DNA from: Pedobacter gandavensis
Lineage (GTDB): Bacteria; Bacteroidota; Bacteroidia; Sphingobacteriales; Sphingobacteriaceae
NCBI RefSeq assembly: GCF_014172405.1
Contig: NZ_WNXC01000009.1
Location: 124,001-188,000, forward strand
Length of the DNA stretch: 64,000 bases
Reading direction: 5' to 3'
Below the pieces are notes generated by a model. It worked only from the letters and a program-made list of their open reading frames with translations. It searched no databases and was not told where the DNA came from. How positions within the stretch are numbered: position 1 is the stretch's first letter; every line of letters starts with the position of its first letter. Both the position numbers and the translations under genes were made by a program. Below are positions 34,176 through 43,360 of the stretch, piece after piece.

Positions 34176-35705
34176 ATGGCCACAAATCTTAGAATACTCA
34201 TTGTTGAGGACAATGAAAGTGATGCAGATCTTCTTCAAAGGGAATTAAGGAAATCTGAATTGAGTTTTATAGCAAAAGTTGTACAAACTCGCTCAACATT
34301 TGAGAAAGCGCTCGAGAATTTCAATCCGGATCTGATCCTATCTGATTATTCACTTCCTTCTTTTGATGCAGAAAGTGCTTTCCATATCAAACAAGAGCTT
34401 CAACCAGACATTCCCTTTATCATTGTGTCTGGTATCATTGGGGAAGAGAATGCCGTTAAGCTCATTAAGGCGGGTGTAACTGATTATGTCTCTAAAAACA
34501 AGCTTTTCACTTTATCCACAAAAATCAACAGGGCTTTAAACGATACCCTGATCAGGAAGGAAAAATTGCTGGCAGATGAAAAACTAAAGACCATCAATGA
34601 AGAGCTTTCTATACTCAATCAAGAACTGGAAAACCGCGTCCTCAACCGGACCAAGGCCTTGGCAGAGAGTGAAAGTCGTTTCCGAAGCATGATGGAAACC
34701 ATTCCACAACTAGCCTGGACTAATACAGTAACTGGGGAGGTTGTTTTTTACAACCAACGTTGGTATGAATATACTGGCCTGGAAGGCGAAAAGAACAGCT
34801 TGTTCGGGTCTAAAACCGTGATTCATGCGGAAGATCATGATGCCGGTTTTGAGCAATTCCAAGAGATTATCAAACACAATGAGGGTGGTGAATTTCAAAT
34901 CCGTATCAAGCGGGTGGATGAACTATACCGATGGCATTTAATTCGTCTGATGCCCGTTAAAAATCAATTGGGGCAATTGGAGCTTTGGGTAGGTACCGCA
35001 ACAGATATCCAGGAACTAAGATTACTGCAACAACAGAAAGATGATTTCATCATCATTGCCAGTCATGAGCTTAAAACGCCTATCACTAGTCTAAAAGCAT
35101 CTTTACAACTTTTAGATCGGATAAAAGACAATCCACCAAGTACCGGTATACTGTCGAAACTTGTCATACAAGCCAATAAAAGCTTAGGCAAGCTGAACGC
35201 ATTAATTGAAGACTTGTTAAATTCCAGCAAAGCGAACCAGGGACAGCTTCACATCAGTCAGCAGAATTTTGTTTTGTCCAGCATCATTAAGGATTGTTAC
35301 CATGACCTGACAGCCGATGGCATTTATTCCATTGAAACGGAAGGTGACCTGGAAATCGCTGTTTATGCAGATGCTATTCGGATTGAGCAAATTGTGGTCA
35401 ATTTTCTAAATAATGCGATAAAATATGCAGCTCAATCCAAAGAGATCCTAATCCGGATTGAAAAATTAGAGGATATGGCAAAAGTTTCGGTTATTGACCA
35501 AGGACCTGGAATACAACCAGAGAAATTGCGCTATATTTTTGACCGCTACTATCGTGCAGATCATTCTGGAAGCCAATACACCGGCTTAGGCCTCGGTCTT
35601 TATATTTGTGCAGAAATTATTAAACAACACAATGGACAAATTGGTGTAGAAAGTACCTTAGATGAAGGCAGTAGTTTTTGGTTCACTTTGCCAATGGCCA
35701 ATTGA
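34176..35705 (+). CDS. Receiver-PAS-histidine kinase hybrid
   Basis: The 509-aa protein starts with a receiver (residues 1-125, phosphoacceptor Asp57 in LSDYSLP), then a coiled coil, a PAS domain (about 165-285, FRSMMETIPQLAWTNT to LWVGTATDIQE), and a kinase core with His297 in IASHELKTPITSLKASLQL, N-box NFLNNAIKYA, DQGPGIQ and GLGLGLYICAEII. It is cytosolic. It follows the kinase/receiver pair by 50 bases and may take phosphate from them as the next relay stage. No DNA-binding output protein is encoded in the cluster. Confidence 0.93.
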   Translation: MATNLRILIVEDNESDADLLQRELRKSELSFIAKVVQTRSTFEKALENFNPDLILSDYSLPSFDAESAFHIKQELQPDIPFIIVSGIIGEENAVKLIKAGVTDYVSKNKLFTLSTKINRALNDTLIRKEKLLADEKLKTINEELSILNQELENRVLNRTKALAESESRFRSMMETIPQLAWTNTVTGEVVFYNQRWYEYTGLEGEKNSLFGSKTVIHAEDHDAGFEQFQEIIKHNEGGEFQIRIKRVDELYRWHLIRLMPVKNQLGQLELWVGTATDIQELRLLQQQKDDFIIIASHELKTPITSLKASLQLLDRIKDNPPSTGILSKLVIQANKSLGKLNALIEDLLNSSKANQGQLHISQQNFVLSSIIKDCYHDLTADGIYSIETEGDLEIAVYADAIRIEQIVVNFLNNAIKYAAQSKEILIRIEKLEDMAKVSVIDQGPGIQPEKLRYIFDRYYRADHSGSQYTGLGLGLYICAEIIKQHNGQIGVESTLDEGSSFWFTLPMAN

Positions 35706-35783
35706 TCAAATTCCTTTGATCGCAGATCTAGATGCTGATTACCTGCAGACCTGAAATGGTCTTTTCATTAAATGACGCATCAT

Positions 35784-35829
35784 TAGATATCTAGATATAT
35801 TTACACCTCTAATAAACTACACTAGATAT
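35784..35829. promoter_or_regulatory. Three TAGATAT repeats upstream of parA
   Basis: TAGATAT occurs at 35784-35790, 35792-35798 and 35823-35829, all in the same direction. The first two form the palindrome TAGATATCTA at their junction. A related AGATATCT follows at 35901-35908. Short iterated sites ahead of parA are typical autoregulation or partition sites, but the AT-rich context makes chance repeats possible. Confidence 0.35.
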
Positions 35830-35960
35830 AAAATATTATCTCCCTCAAAATCAACATAAAAGCTAAATAAACGAAGATTTACGATTAAAAATCTTCACAA
35901 AGATATCTCCACATCAATATATCTTAGTATCATTGCGTATCGTATAAAGGATATATTGAC

Positions 35961-36704
35961 ATGAAGATTATAGCTGTTATAAATCATAAAGGTGGTACAG
36001 GAAAAACAACTTCTACCTTAAATATTGGCGCCGGTTTAGCTCGTGCGAAAAAAAGAACATTACTAATTGATATTGACCCACAATCTAACTTAACAGAAGG
36101 CTTAGGATTCAGAGATGTTAAGGTGTCGATTTATGATAGTATCAAGAATGACACTCCCCTTCCCATTGAAACCATTTCAGAATATTTAGACATTGTCCCT
36201 TCTTCACTTGATTTATTAGGTGCAGAGATTGAGCTGGTATCCCGTTTGGGCAGAGAGACCATTGTGAAGAGGTTGTTGAAAGCAGTGGATGGAAAATATG
36301 ATTATGTTTTGATCGACTGTGCGCCTGCTTTAGGCATGTTAACTGTAAACGCATTGGTTGCAGCAGATACCGTATTGATCCCATTAGAAGCAGAATATTT
36401 TGCCTATAGAGGTATTGACCGTCTGGTTTCTATCATTTCGGATGTGAGAACGCATTACAATGAAGACCTGACCATTGGTGGTGTATTTATTACCAAAATC
36501 AATCCTAGAAGGGTAATTACGGAACAAATCACTGACAGTATCAAAAAATATTTCAGTGATAAATTATTTGAAACTTCCATCAGGGTAAACGTAGCCCTAA
36601 TCGAAGCACAATTAAAAGGTGTTGATGTATTTGAATATGCACCATTATCTAATGGCGCTGTGGATTATGAAAACCTTACGGAAGAAATTTTAGTTAAATT
36701 ATAA
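35961..36704 (+). CDS. ParA/Soj-family partition ATPase
   Basis: The 247-aa deviant-Walker ATPase has the P-loop KGGTGKTTSTLNIG at residues 9-22 (signature lysine included), the Walker A-prime IDIDPQSNLTEGLG and the Walker B VLIDCAPALGML. It also has the C-terminal DNA-binding Arg-rich part. This is the chromosome/plasmid segregation family. No N-terminal helix-turn-helix is present, so it is Soj-like rather than P1-like. The gene is followed after 4 bases by a small partner gene and then by a 46-bp palindrome. No ParB is present here. The main chromosomal parAB is therefore probably elsewhere, and this is a second, orphan-type ParA. Confidence 0.92.
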   Translation: MKIIAVINHKGGTGKTTSTLNIGAGLARAKKRTLLIDIDPQSNLTEGLGFRDVKVSIYDSIKNDTPLPIETISEYLDIVPSSLDLLGAEIELVSRLGRETIVKRLLKAVDGKYDYVLIDCAPALGMLTVNALVAADTVLIPLEAEYFAYRGIDRLVSIISDVRTHYNEDLTIGGVFITKINPRRVITEQITDSIKKYFSDKLFETSIRVNVALIEAQLKGVDVFEYAPLSNGAVDYENLTEEILVKL

Positions 36705-36708
36705 GATT

Positions 36709-36969
36709 ATGGCAAAGAAAACTCTGGGTGGTATAGAGGATAACAATAAAAACTTAGGCGGTGTATCCGCTTTGTTCAATTCTCCTTCAAAAGAAACTCC
36801 GGCAACAAAAGGAGAAAAACAAGCCCCTTCACCAGAAGACGAAACCGTTACTTATCCATTGAGACTTAAAAAAAGCGCTTTAAAAGCCTTGAAAATTCTT
36901 GGTGCACAACAAGGAATCACCGTTAAGGACTTGATTTTAAAAGTAGTAGAAAAAGAATACGATTTATAA
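36709..36969 (+). CDS. Small ParA-linked protein, possible DNA-binding partner
   Basis: The 86-aa protein has a disordered, charged N-terminus (about residues 1-48) and a compact C-terminal part, VTYPLRLKKSALKALKILGAQQG with ITVKDLILKVV, which looks like a strand followed by two helices in the ribbon-helix-helix style of ParG/CopG. That region would bind DNA as a dimer, and the N-terminal tail could stimulate the ParA ATPase, as in ParG. This is inference from shape. The gene starts 4 bases after parA and must be translated with it. Confidence 0.65.
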   Translation: MAKKTLGGIEDNNKNLGGVSALFNSPSKETPATKGEKQAPSPEDETVTYPLRLKKSALKALKILGAQQGITVKDLILKVVEKEYDL

Positions 36970-36971
36970 TC

Positions 36972-37017
36972 ATTCCAGGTCATTGTATCAAGATATCTTG
37001 ATACAATGACCTGGAAT
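36972..37017. repeat. 46-bp perfect palindrome after the parA operon
   Basis: Both 23-base halves are exactly complementary with no spacer, centred between 36994 and 36995 (centre CAAGATATCTTG). It starts 2 bases after the partner stop codon and ends 25 bases before the convergent receptor gene. A bidirectional transcription terminator is one reading, although there is no T-tract. A centromere-like site for the ParA/partner pair is the other, supported by its place and by the AGATATCT core also seen upstream of parA. Confidence 0.9.
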
Positions 37018-37041
37018 TAAACCAGCCTATTGCTTAAAATA

Positions 37042-39456
37042 TTAAAGTGACAGCCTGTTTAGCTCGGTGCTATTCCCATCGGATTTAATTCTTGCTTTCT
37101 TCACCTTTGTATTTTTATCAAAAGTATACCTGAAACTTAATCTGATCCTACGGGTATCATTTTTGGTTAACCCTTCTGTGATGAGCGGAGCAGTATTAGT
37201 CCTGGCGAGGCGGTAGTTGTTATAAAAAATATCGGATGCATCTAGTTTAATGGAAGCCTGATCTTTAAAAATAGATTTACTGATCCCCATGCTTACATTC
37301 GAAAAAGCACTCATATCATAGATGCTGTATATAGATGCAGAGCTATAATAAGCTGAAATTTCAGCGGCTAAGCCCTCCCCCATTTTAAAACTATTCATAC
37401 TACTCAGCGTTACATTCGCTTTACTTCTTCTTTGCACGCCATGAGGGTCAAATGCAGCAGGAGATTTAACGATTTGATAGTATAGGGCTGCGCGGTTATT
37501 CATACTCCACCAGGAAGTCATTTTAATAGGAAAAGCGAAGGTACCACTGAACATTTCCTGAGCCAGGAAGTTTCCTTTCGTCTCTATAAATCTCAATTGT
37601 TTTTCATCATAGCTGATAAAGTCTGAAATTGCATCTGCTCTACGGGTATAGGCTAAATTCAGACTGTATTTTTTATACAGTTGATTCCAGGAAAAAGTGT
37701 GCGCATATTCTGGTCTTAAAAAAGCATTACCACGTATGGAAGTGTAATTGTCTATAAATAACTCATAAGGAATTAAACTTTCATAAGCAGGTCTGTTGAT
37801 GTTTTTTGCATATGAAATAGAACTTGTATAGTCCTGATTCAGCTTATAGTCTAAACGAACATTAGGAAATAAATTAAAATAGCTGGAATCAATTCCGCGA
37901 ACTACACTATAAGTACTATTTTCTGCACGTAGTCCCATTTGCAAAGAGAAACTACCTAGCTGTTGGTTAAAATTAACATAACCTGCAAATATACTTTCCT
38001 GATAACCCAATTCATTTAAAGCATCCCCACTTGGAGTCCAGTTTCCATCTTTAAAAACTTCGGCGGACTGCTTACTTTGATTATCGGTAAAAGTGTACTT
38101 CAAGCCGGTCTCCAATTTTGAAGCTTTGTTGAAATTTTTGGTATAATCCGCAGTTCCGGTATAAATATTATAGGTAGCGGCTGCATCATTCCTAAGCATG
38201 TACTTTTTTTCTGTCCCGTTTGGCTCCGTTAAATTTTGATGAAACTCTTGCTTTTGTGTACTGGTAAATAGCGCGTAGTTTGCAGACAACATTAGATTCG
38301 AGCCTAAAGAATCCAGCGTTTTTTTATAAAAAATGTTATAATTAGACAAATCAATTTGGATAAAGGCATCATTAAAGGTTTTGCTTTGGCTGATGGCATT
38401 ACGCTCGTTGATCGTAGCATTGATATTTCCTAAACCATTCAGATTTGCGGAGATCAGACTAATGTCTACACCCAATAGGTCGTTTTTCCCTAACTGATAA
38501 TTGAGGCTACCAGACAGATTTTTATCTTTTCCTTTTCCGCTTGACAGGTCTACTGTTTGATTAAAATCACCAATATGTTCCTTTCCTTGAAATAGCTCAC
38601 GTTTCACGTAACCACGTTGAATTTGTCCGCGGTTGTTATATCCTCCTGAGACCGTCAAATCCAATTTACGATTCCCCCATCTCAAATCAGTATTTATGCC
38701 CCCAGCGGTACGGTACCCTTGAGAAACATTCCCAGAAATACCCGCCATCCAACCCAAATCAGTATTTTTCTTGGTGTGGATTTCAATGACACCACCTGAA
38801 GCATCTGCATCATATTTGGCAGAAGGGTTATGGATAAACTCGATGTAATCAATTTGTGTTCCCGGAATAGAAGCCAATACCGTTTCAAGATTAGTATTTG
38901 GAAGCTTTTTACCATTCAACAGGATCAACACATTCGATTTACCATTCATCGTCAGCTTATTATTGATCAGCTCTACTGATGGAGCGATCGCTAAAATTCC
39001 ATATAAATTATTTCCGCTTGCCAACACACTTCCAGCAACATTCATTACTGTCCTATCTGTTTTTTGCTGAATAAGGGGCTTAGCTCCTTTAATGGTGACC
39101 CCTGCCAACTGCTGCTGATCATCTTTTAACACAATATCATTCCATACCTCTTTTTTATTTTCAAGATTGAGCTCCTGGACGAAAGTCAGGAATCCAATAC
39201 TGGAAATACTCAGCATAAATTTCCCTGACTGAGTTTCCTGGATCACAAACAGCCCATTTACATCCGTCAATACGGTCCTTTTAGCGGCGCTATCTGCCAC
39301 TAGTTTTTTTAAGGTGATGGTAGCAAATGGTACCGGCATCTTCCCCTGATCCAGCACTTTCCCTGAAATTTTGTATTGGGCATGGGCATTAAGCGTAAAC
39401 AAGCATAAAATACAGCTGATAAGAAATGGAAACAATCTGATAGATAAAATTTTCAT
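37042..39456 (-). CDS. TonB-dependent-like outer-membrane beta-barrel protein
   Basis: I start at the internal ATG (39456) because the signal peptide MKILSIRLFPFLISCILC begins there, giving 804 aa. An N-terminal carboxypeptidase-regulatory domain (about 25-110) leads to a plug-like part with VTIKGAKPLIQQKTDRTVMN and VLILLNGKKLPNTNLETVL, then GGVIEIHTKK. The barrel belongs to the outer-membrane beta-barrel family PF14905, which is distinct from SusC. The substrate and transport role are not known. It is divergent from the LytS kinase gene at 39691, whose product may regulate it. Confidence 0.9.
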   Translation of the reverse strand: MKILSIRLFPFLISCILCLFTLNAHAQYKISGKVLDQGKMPVPFATITLKKLVADSAAKRTVLTDVNGLFVIQETQSGKFMLSISSIGFLTFVQELNLENKKEVWNDIVLKDDQQQLAGVTIKGAKPLIQQKTDRTVMNVAGSVLASGNNLYGILAIAPSVELINNKLTMNGKSNVLILLNGKKLPNTNLETVLASIPGTQIDYIEFIHNPSAKYDADASGGVIEIHTKKNTDLGWMAGISGNVSQGYRTAGGINTDLRWGNRKLDLTVSGGYNNRGQIQRGYVKRELFQGKEHIGDFNQTVDLSSGKGKDKNLSGSLNYQLGKNDLLGVDISLISANLNGLGNINATINERNAISQSKTFNDAFIQIDLSNYNIFYKKTLDSLGSNLMLSANYALFTSTQKQEFHQNLTEPNGTEKKYMLRNDAAATYNIYTGTADYTKNFNKASKLETGLKYTFTDNQSKQSAEVFKDGNWTPSGDALNELGYQESIFAGYVNFNQQLGSFSLQMGLRAENSTYSVVRGIDSSYFNLFPNVRLDYKLNQDYTSSISYAKNINRPAYESLIPYELFIDNYTSIRGNAFLRPEYAHTFSWNQLYKKYSLNLAYTRRADAISDFISYDEKQLRFIETKGNFLAQEMFSGTFAFPIKMTSWWSMNNRAALYYQIVKSPAAFDPHGVQRRSKANVTLSSMNSFKMGEGLAAEISAYYSSASIYSIYDMSAFSNVSMGISKSIFKDQASIKLDASDIFYNNYRLARTNTAPLITEGLTKNDTRRIRLSFRYTFDKNTKVKKARIKSDGNSTELNRLSL

Positions 39457-39690
39457 AATTCGTGTTGGGTTCGTTTTTATTGATACCCAAAACAACGCCT
39501 TATCATTAAGTCTACTAAATAAGATTGACCAACAGGATCAAATGAGCATTAAACTGATGAAATAACACGACAAAGACTGAATTTCCTGGAAGTTTTGTTT
39601 TTGTCAACCAAAAACACAGGTTTATCCGAAAAATCAACACTTTCGTCATTAAATTCTTATTATTATAGTCCAGACACAGATATTCGATTC

Positions 39691-40776
39691 ATGGAAGACC
39701 TTCAAATCAAAAGTATGCCTTCAAAATTGAGGTCTGCTCGCTTACAGCTACATGCGGTTTTTATCACTTTTATCATGTGTGCATGGCCGGTTTATTACCT
39801 GATTTATGCCAGGAAGCCTGATTTCAAATGGACAGAAGTATATGGACCATTGACATTATTCTATTATGCTTTCATTGCCGCCTGTACTTACTTCATGGTA
39901 TTTGTGGTATTACGCGACCGCCCATACCTAAAAAAGAGCAACAGGATTCTGATCAAAATTGGTGGCACCATCATCGTGGCCTTACTTTATATTGTCATTC
40001 GTTGGGGAGTAGAACAGCACCTGGCTTATTGGTTATTGGGAATCAGGACCTATTATCGCGAAATCACTTTTAGCTATTTCTTCCATGACAACCTTGTTAA
40101 TGCTTTCATTGTCGTATTCTGCAGTCTTTTTGTGAAGTTCATGGACGACTGGTACATTACCGACCGTATGAAAACTGATCTTGAAAAACAGAACCTTCGT
40201 CTGGAGCTCGATTTCTTGAAATCTCAGGTCAATCCTCATTTTTTGTTTAATACACTGAATAACATCCAGTCTTTTATTGTCCAGGATGAGAAGATGAAAT
40301 CGATTGAGCTCATTGGGAGACTTTCAGAATTTATGCGCTTCGCACTTTATGAATGCACGGAAGAATATATTGATTTAGATAAAGAAATCAATATGCTTGG
40401 TGATTATGTGGAGCTGGAACGCGTGCGCTGCGATGATCGGGTCATGATCAGTTTTGAGACTTCTGGCAACTTTGGCGATTATAAGGTTCCTCCCCTACTA
40501 TTGATGCCCTTTGTGGAAAATGCTTTTAAGCATGGCGCCGACGATCAACTTAACAATTCCTGGATCAAAATCAACATCAGCCTAAAAGAAGGCCTTTTAA
40601 AACTGACAGTAGATAACAACTTTTCCCCTGCTGCTGTCTCCCTGGAAAAAAACGGAGGAATAGGGCTTCAAAACGTAAGAAAAAGATTGAAATATTATTT
40701 TGCTGATCAACAGAAATTAGAAATTTCCAGCAATGGAAACACTTTCCATGTGAGTTTAAACCTTCAATTAAAATAA
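39691..40776 (+). CDS. LytS-type membrane sensor histidine kinase
   Basis: The open frame extends upstream to a TTG at 39595, but the ATG at 39691 (MEDLQIKSMPSKL) is the likelier start, giving 361 aa. Four membrane helices lie in residues about 20-150. The phosphoacceptor His is in NPHFLFNTLNNIQSFI, the hallmark of His_kinase (PF06580), followed by an ATPase domain with PFVENAFKHG and NGGIGLQNVRKRL. It has no large sensor domain, so the membrane part itself may sense. It is encoded 33 bases before its LytTR partner. Confidence 0.93.
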   Translation: MEDLQIKSMPSKLRSARLQLHAVFITFIMCAWPVYYLIYARKPDFKWTEVYGPLTLFYYAFIAACTYFMVFVVLRDRPYLKKSNRILIKIGGTIIVALLYIVIRWGVEQHLAYWLLGIRTYYREITFSYFFHDNLVNAFIVVFCSLFVKFMDDWYITDRMKTDLEKQNLRLELDFLKSQVNPHFLFNTLNNIQSFIVQDEKMKSIELIGRLSEFMRFALYECTEEYIDLDKEINMLGDYVELERVRCDDRVMISFETSGNFGDYKVPPLLLMPFVENAFKHGADDQLNNSWIKINISLKEGLLKLTVDNNFSPAAVSLEKNGGIGLQNVRKRLKYYFADQQKLEISSNGNTFHVSLNLQLK

Positions 40777-40809
40777 GTCGAATTTTCCATTAACCCGAAT
40801 AAGAAAGAT

Positions 40810-41517
40810 ATGAAACTGATCAACTGTATTATTGTTGATGATGAGCCACAGGCCCGTAAAATGATGGAAACTTTTGTTTCACAAATCAGTGGTTGGAAGA
40901 TTCTCCGCGTCTGTAGCAATGCCATTGAAGCATTTGAAGCTTTACAGACCTTTAGCGTAGATGTTATATTTCTGGATATAAAAATGCCCATTTTAACCGG
41001 GATTGATTTCCTGAAATCACTAAAAAACCCGCCATTAGTCATCTTTACTACGGCCTACAATAAATATGCAATGGATGGTTATGAGCTTAACGTGGTAGAT
41101 TATCTGCTAAAACCAATCTCCATGCACCGGCTGTTACAAGCCGCAGAAAAGGTGGCCGAAAGAATAGACAACAGGAATGTCCAAAATCTTACAGAACAAC
41201 GCCCCGAGCTGAGTTATATGTTTGTGAAACATGAAAACAAACTGATCAAAATCAACTTCACCGATATCCTCTATATAGAAGGGATGCAGAATTTCGTCAA
41301 TATACACCTTGCTGGAAAATCTTACCTGATTACACAGACCATGAAATCTTTAGAAGACTTACTCCCTTCTTCCTCATTTACACGGGTACAAAAATCCTAT
41401 ATCGTTTCTATGGAGGCCATTACGGCCGTTTTCGGAAATACCATTGAAATTGGTGCGATTCAAATTCCAATAGGTAGCAATTATAAAGTAGATTTTATGA
41501 CCAGAATAGATAAATAA
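40810..41517 (+). CDS. LytTR-family response regulator
   Basis: Residues 1-120 form a receiver with Asp-Asp-Glu near residue 10 (VDDEPQARK) and the phosphoacceptor in FLDIKMPILTGIDFL. Residues about 135-235 form a LytTR DNA-binding domain: KHENKLIKINFTDILYIEG at its start and SFTRVQKSYIVSMEAI with PIGSNYK at its end. It should bind direct repeats upstream of target genes. The divergent outer-membrane receptor gene is the nearest candidate target. Confidence 0.95.
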   Translation: MKLINCIIVDDEPQARKMMETFVSQISGWKILRVCSNAIEAFEALQTFSVDVIFLDIKMPILTGIDFLKSLKNPPLVIFTTAYNKYAMDGYELNVVDYLLKPISMHRLLQAAEKVAERIDNRNVQNLTEQRPELSYMFVKHENKLIKINFTDILYIEGMQNFVNIHLAGKSYLITQTMKSLEDLLPSSSFTRVQKSYIVSMEAITAVFGNTIEIGAIQIPIGSNYKVDFMTRIDK

Positions 41518-41607
41518 TCCTCCGCTAAAGGATTGTATTTTATTGTTTACAAATGATTTTTTGGGTTATAATTTGTGTTGTCCTCACACACACAAATATA
41601 AACCGCT

Positions 41608-42321
41608 ATGAAAAAATTACTTTTAAGCGTTATGGCTTGTTATGCCCTAACCGCAAGCGCTCAGGTGCAAGAAAATCAAAACTTTTTGTACCTCTATTCC
41701 GATTCTATCGTCTACGCAAAAAAGATCCAGCTGCGCCCTGATTTCGCTGGTTATTGGCAGCTCAGAGTAGATTCCCGTCGGGTACCTGTAGATCAGGTGA
41801 AGTTCTTTAATAACCAGGATGGCTTCTTTGCGAATACCCGAAAGTTTTCCTTACTGGGAGAAACTGCATTTTCAGAAAGAATTGTCGCAGGAAAAATCAA
41901 CCTTTTCCAGGAAAGATCTTATGATCCTTATGCGTACCATAGTGGCCATGGCTATGGAGAAAACAGGTATAGTAGGGCCAGCCTCTCCATGTATTACAAC
42001 AAAGGCTTTGGGGATCTCAAAAAAGTGAAGTACAAAAACTTAGCAGAAGACATGGCAGACCATCCGGAGAGCATGAAATTTTTAAATGCCTATAAGAAAA
42101 GTGCCAACTTGAGTAAGATCATGTATACAGCTGCCGGAGCCTCGATCATTGGAAGTTTTGCTACCCTGCTCAGTGGAGGAACCAGTTCGATGAAAAGTCC
42201 AAATATGGCCGTTACCTCCATCTTAATGGGGGTTGGTGTTGGCTTTGCTGTGGGCGGATTTGCCGTTCAGGTATCCGGAACCAGAAATATTGAAAATGCG
42301 ATTGACAGTTACAACAGATAA
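41608..42321 (+). CDS. Exported hypothetical protein with glycine-rich membrane hairpin
   Basis: The signal peptide ends at SAQ (residue 19). The 237-aa product has a beta-rich middle part (YSDSIVYAKKIQLRPDF, then VDQVKFFNNQDGF), and near the C-terminus two glycine/alanine-rich hydrophobic segments (AAGASIIGSFATLLSGG and ILMGVGVGFAVGGFAV) that look like a membrane hairpin. I do not recognise the family. An intrinsic terminator follows at once, and the gene is probably monocistronic. Confidence 0.75.
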   Translation: MKKLLLSVMACYALTASAQVQENQNFLYLYSDSIVYAKKIQLRPDFAGYWQLRVDSRRVPVDQVKFFNNQDGFFANTRKFSLLGETAFSERIVAGKINLFQERSYDPYAYHSGHGYGENRYSRASLSMYYNKGFGDLKKVKYKNLAEDMADHPESMKFLNAYKKSANLSKIMYTAAGASIIGSFATLLSGGTSSMKSPNMAVTSILMGVGVGFAVGGFAVQVSGTRNIENAIDSYNR

Positions 42322-42333
42322 TCATCAAGCATT

Positions 42334-42370
42334 ACTCCTCCGCTCCAGAAATCTGGCCGGAGGAGTTTTT
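42334..42370 (+). terminator. Intrinsic terminator
   Basis: The stem ACTCCTCCG/CGGAGGAGT (42334-42342 and 42358-42366) encloses a smaller CCAGA/TCTGG stem, and is followed by TTTTT. It begins 13 bases after the stop codon of the exported hypothetical gene, in the right orientation. Confidence 0.88.
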
Positions 42371-42425
42371 CCTAAAAGGCAGCAAAAAACATTTTTTATG
42401 TACATTCACCGACCAACTAAATTTT

Positions 42426-43301
42426 ATGACTAAAATCGCCTACGTTTCCTATCATATTCAAGAAGTATATACCCCAATTACCGAAGATGAAGAATCAACA
42501 CTCCTTAACTTTCTTTTAGAAAAAGGGCTTGCTATAGAACGCGTCATCTGGAATGATCCTTTAGTGGATTGGGAAAAATACAACCTCGCCATTCTAAAAT
42601 CACCTTGGGATTATACTGATCACCTGACTGATTTCAAACAATGGCTGGATCACCTGGAATCTTTAGGTATCAAGCTCCTGAATCCCTTTGATAAGGTAAG
42701 GTGGAACATGGATAAGCATTATCTCCAGGAAATCGCTGATGCCGGTTTACCTGTTATCAAATCTTTATACCTGGAAAAAGGAAGTGTTCTTAACCTCAGC
42801 AGCTTGTTGGCTGGTTTTAATGTTGATCAACTGATCATCAAGCCCTGTGTTAGTGCAGGAGCCAAACATACCTATGTACTTAGGGAAGATAATTTTGCCG
42901 ATCACCAGGAGCAAATCAATGACTTGCTAAAAGAAAATGCCTTTATTGTTCAACCTTTTATGAAAGAGGTTTTTGAAGGGGAATGGTCATTCTTATTCTT
43001 TAATGGGAACTTTAGTCACTGCCTGTTAAAAGTGCCAAAAGATGGCGAATTCAGAGTTCAACATTATTATGGAGGTAGCGTCAGTGTTCAAGAAACAGCG
43101 GATAAATATATTCAAGAGGCGAAAGCATATGTTGACCAGTTTGCAAAGGGATGTCTTTATGCAAGAGTAGATGGCCTTCTCGTGAATGATCAGCTAAATC
43201 TCATGGAACTGGAGCTGATTGAGCCTTATCTTTTTCTGAATAGTCACCCCGGTTCTTTAGAGAACTATTATCAAGCGCTTACGGTACAGCTGAACAGTTA
43301 A
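42426..43301 (+). CDS. ATP-grasp superfamily protein
   Basis: The 291-aa cytosolic protein has ATP-grasp features: an N-terminal substrate-like domain, LLNPFDKVRWNMDKHYLQEIA followed by a first lysine-containing strand, QLIIKPCVSAGAKHTYVL (phosphate-binding loop), IVQPFMKEVFEGEWSFLFF (adenine and Mg ligands) and YARVDGLLV followed by LMELELIEP (metal-binding Glu). It resembles RimK/glutathione-synthetase-like members. It would join a carboxylate to an amine with ATP. Neither substrate is evident. The gene is alone, followed 59 bases later by the Dabb gene. Confidence 0.82.
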   Translation: MTKIAYVSYHIQEVYTPITEDEESTLLNFLLEKGLAIERVIWNDPLVDWEKYNLAILKSPWDYTDHLTDFKQWLDHLESLGIKLLNPFDKVRWNMDKHYLQEIADAGLPVIKSLYLEKGSVLNLSSLLAGFNVDQLIIKPCVSAGAKHTYVLREDNFADHQEQINDLLKENAFIVQPFMKEVFEGEWSFLFFNGNFSHCLLKVPKDGEFRVQHYYGGSVSVQETADKYIQEAKAYVDQFAKGCLYARVDGLLVNDQLNLMELELIEPYLFLNSHPGSLENYYQALTVQLNS

Positions 43302-43360
43302 ATCTGGTTGACAGTCCACCATCCAAAAACAATTGTTTATTTTTCATAGCTTTAAGAAAT

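Noticed and set aside
36972..37017. Insertion-sequence terminal repeat
   Set aside because: The palindrome has no transposase gene near it and no target-site duplication around it. It is one continuous palindrome rather than two separated ends.
39595..39690. TTG start for the LytS-type kinase, 32 codons upstream of the chosen ATG
   Set aside because: The extra N-terminal residues are polar with no conserved pattern, and the ATG at 39691 begins just before the first membrane helix.
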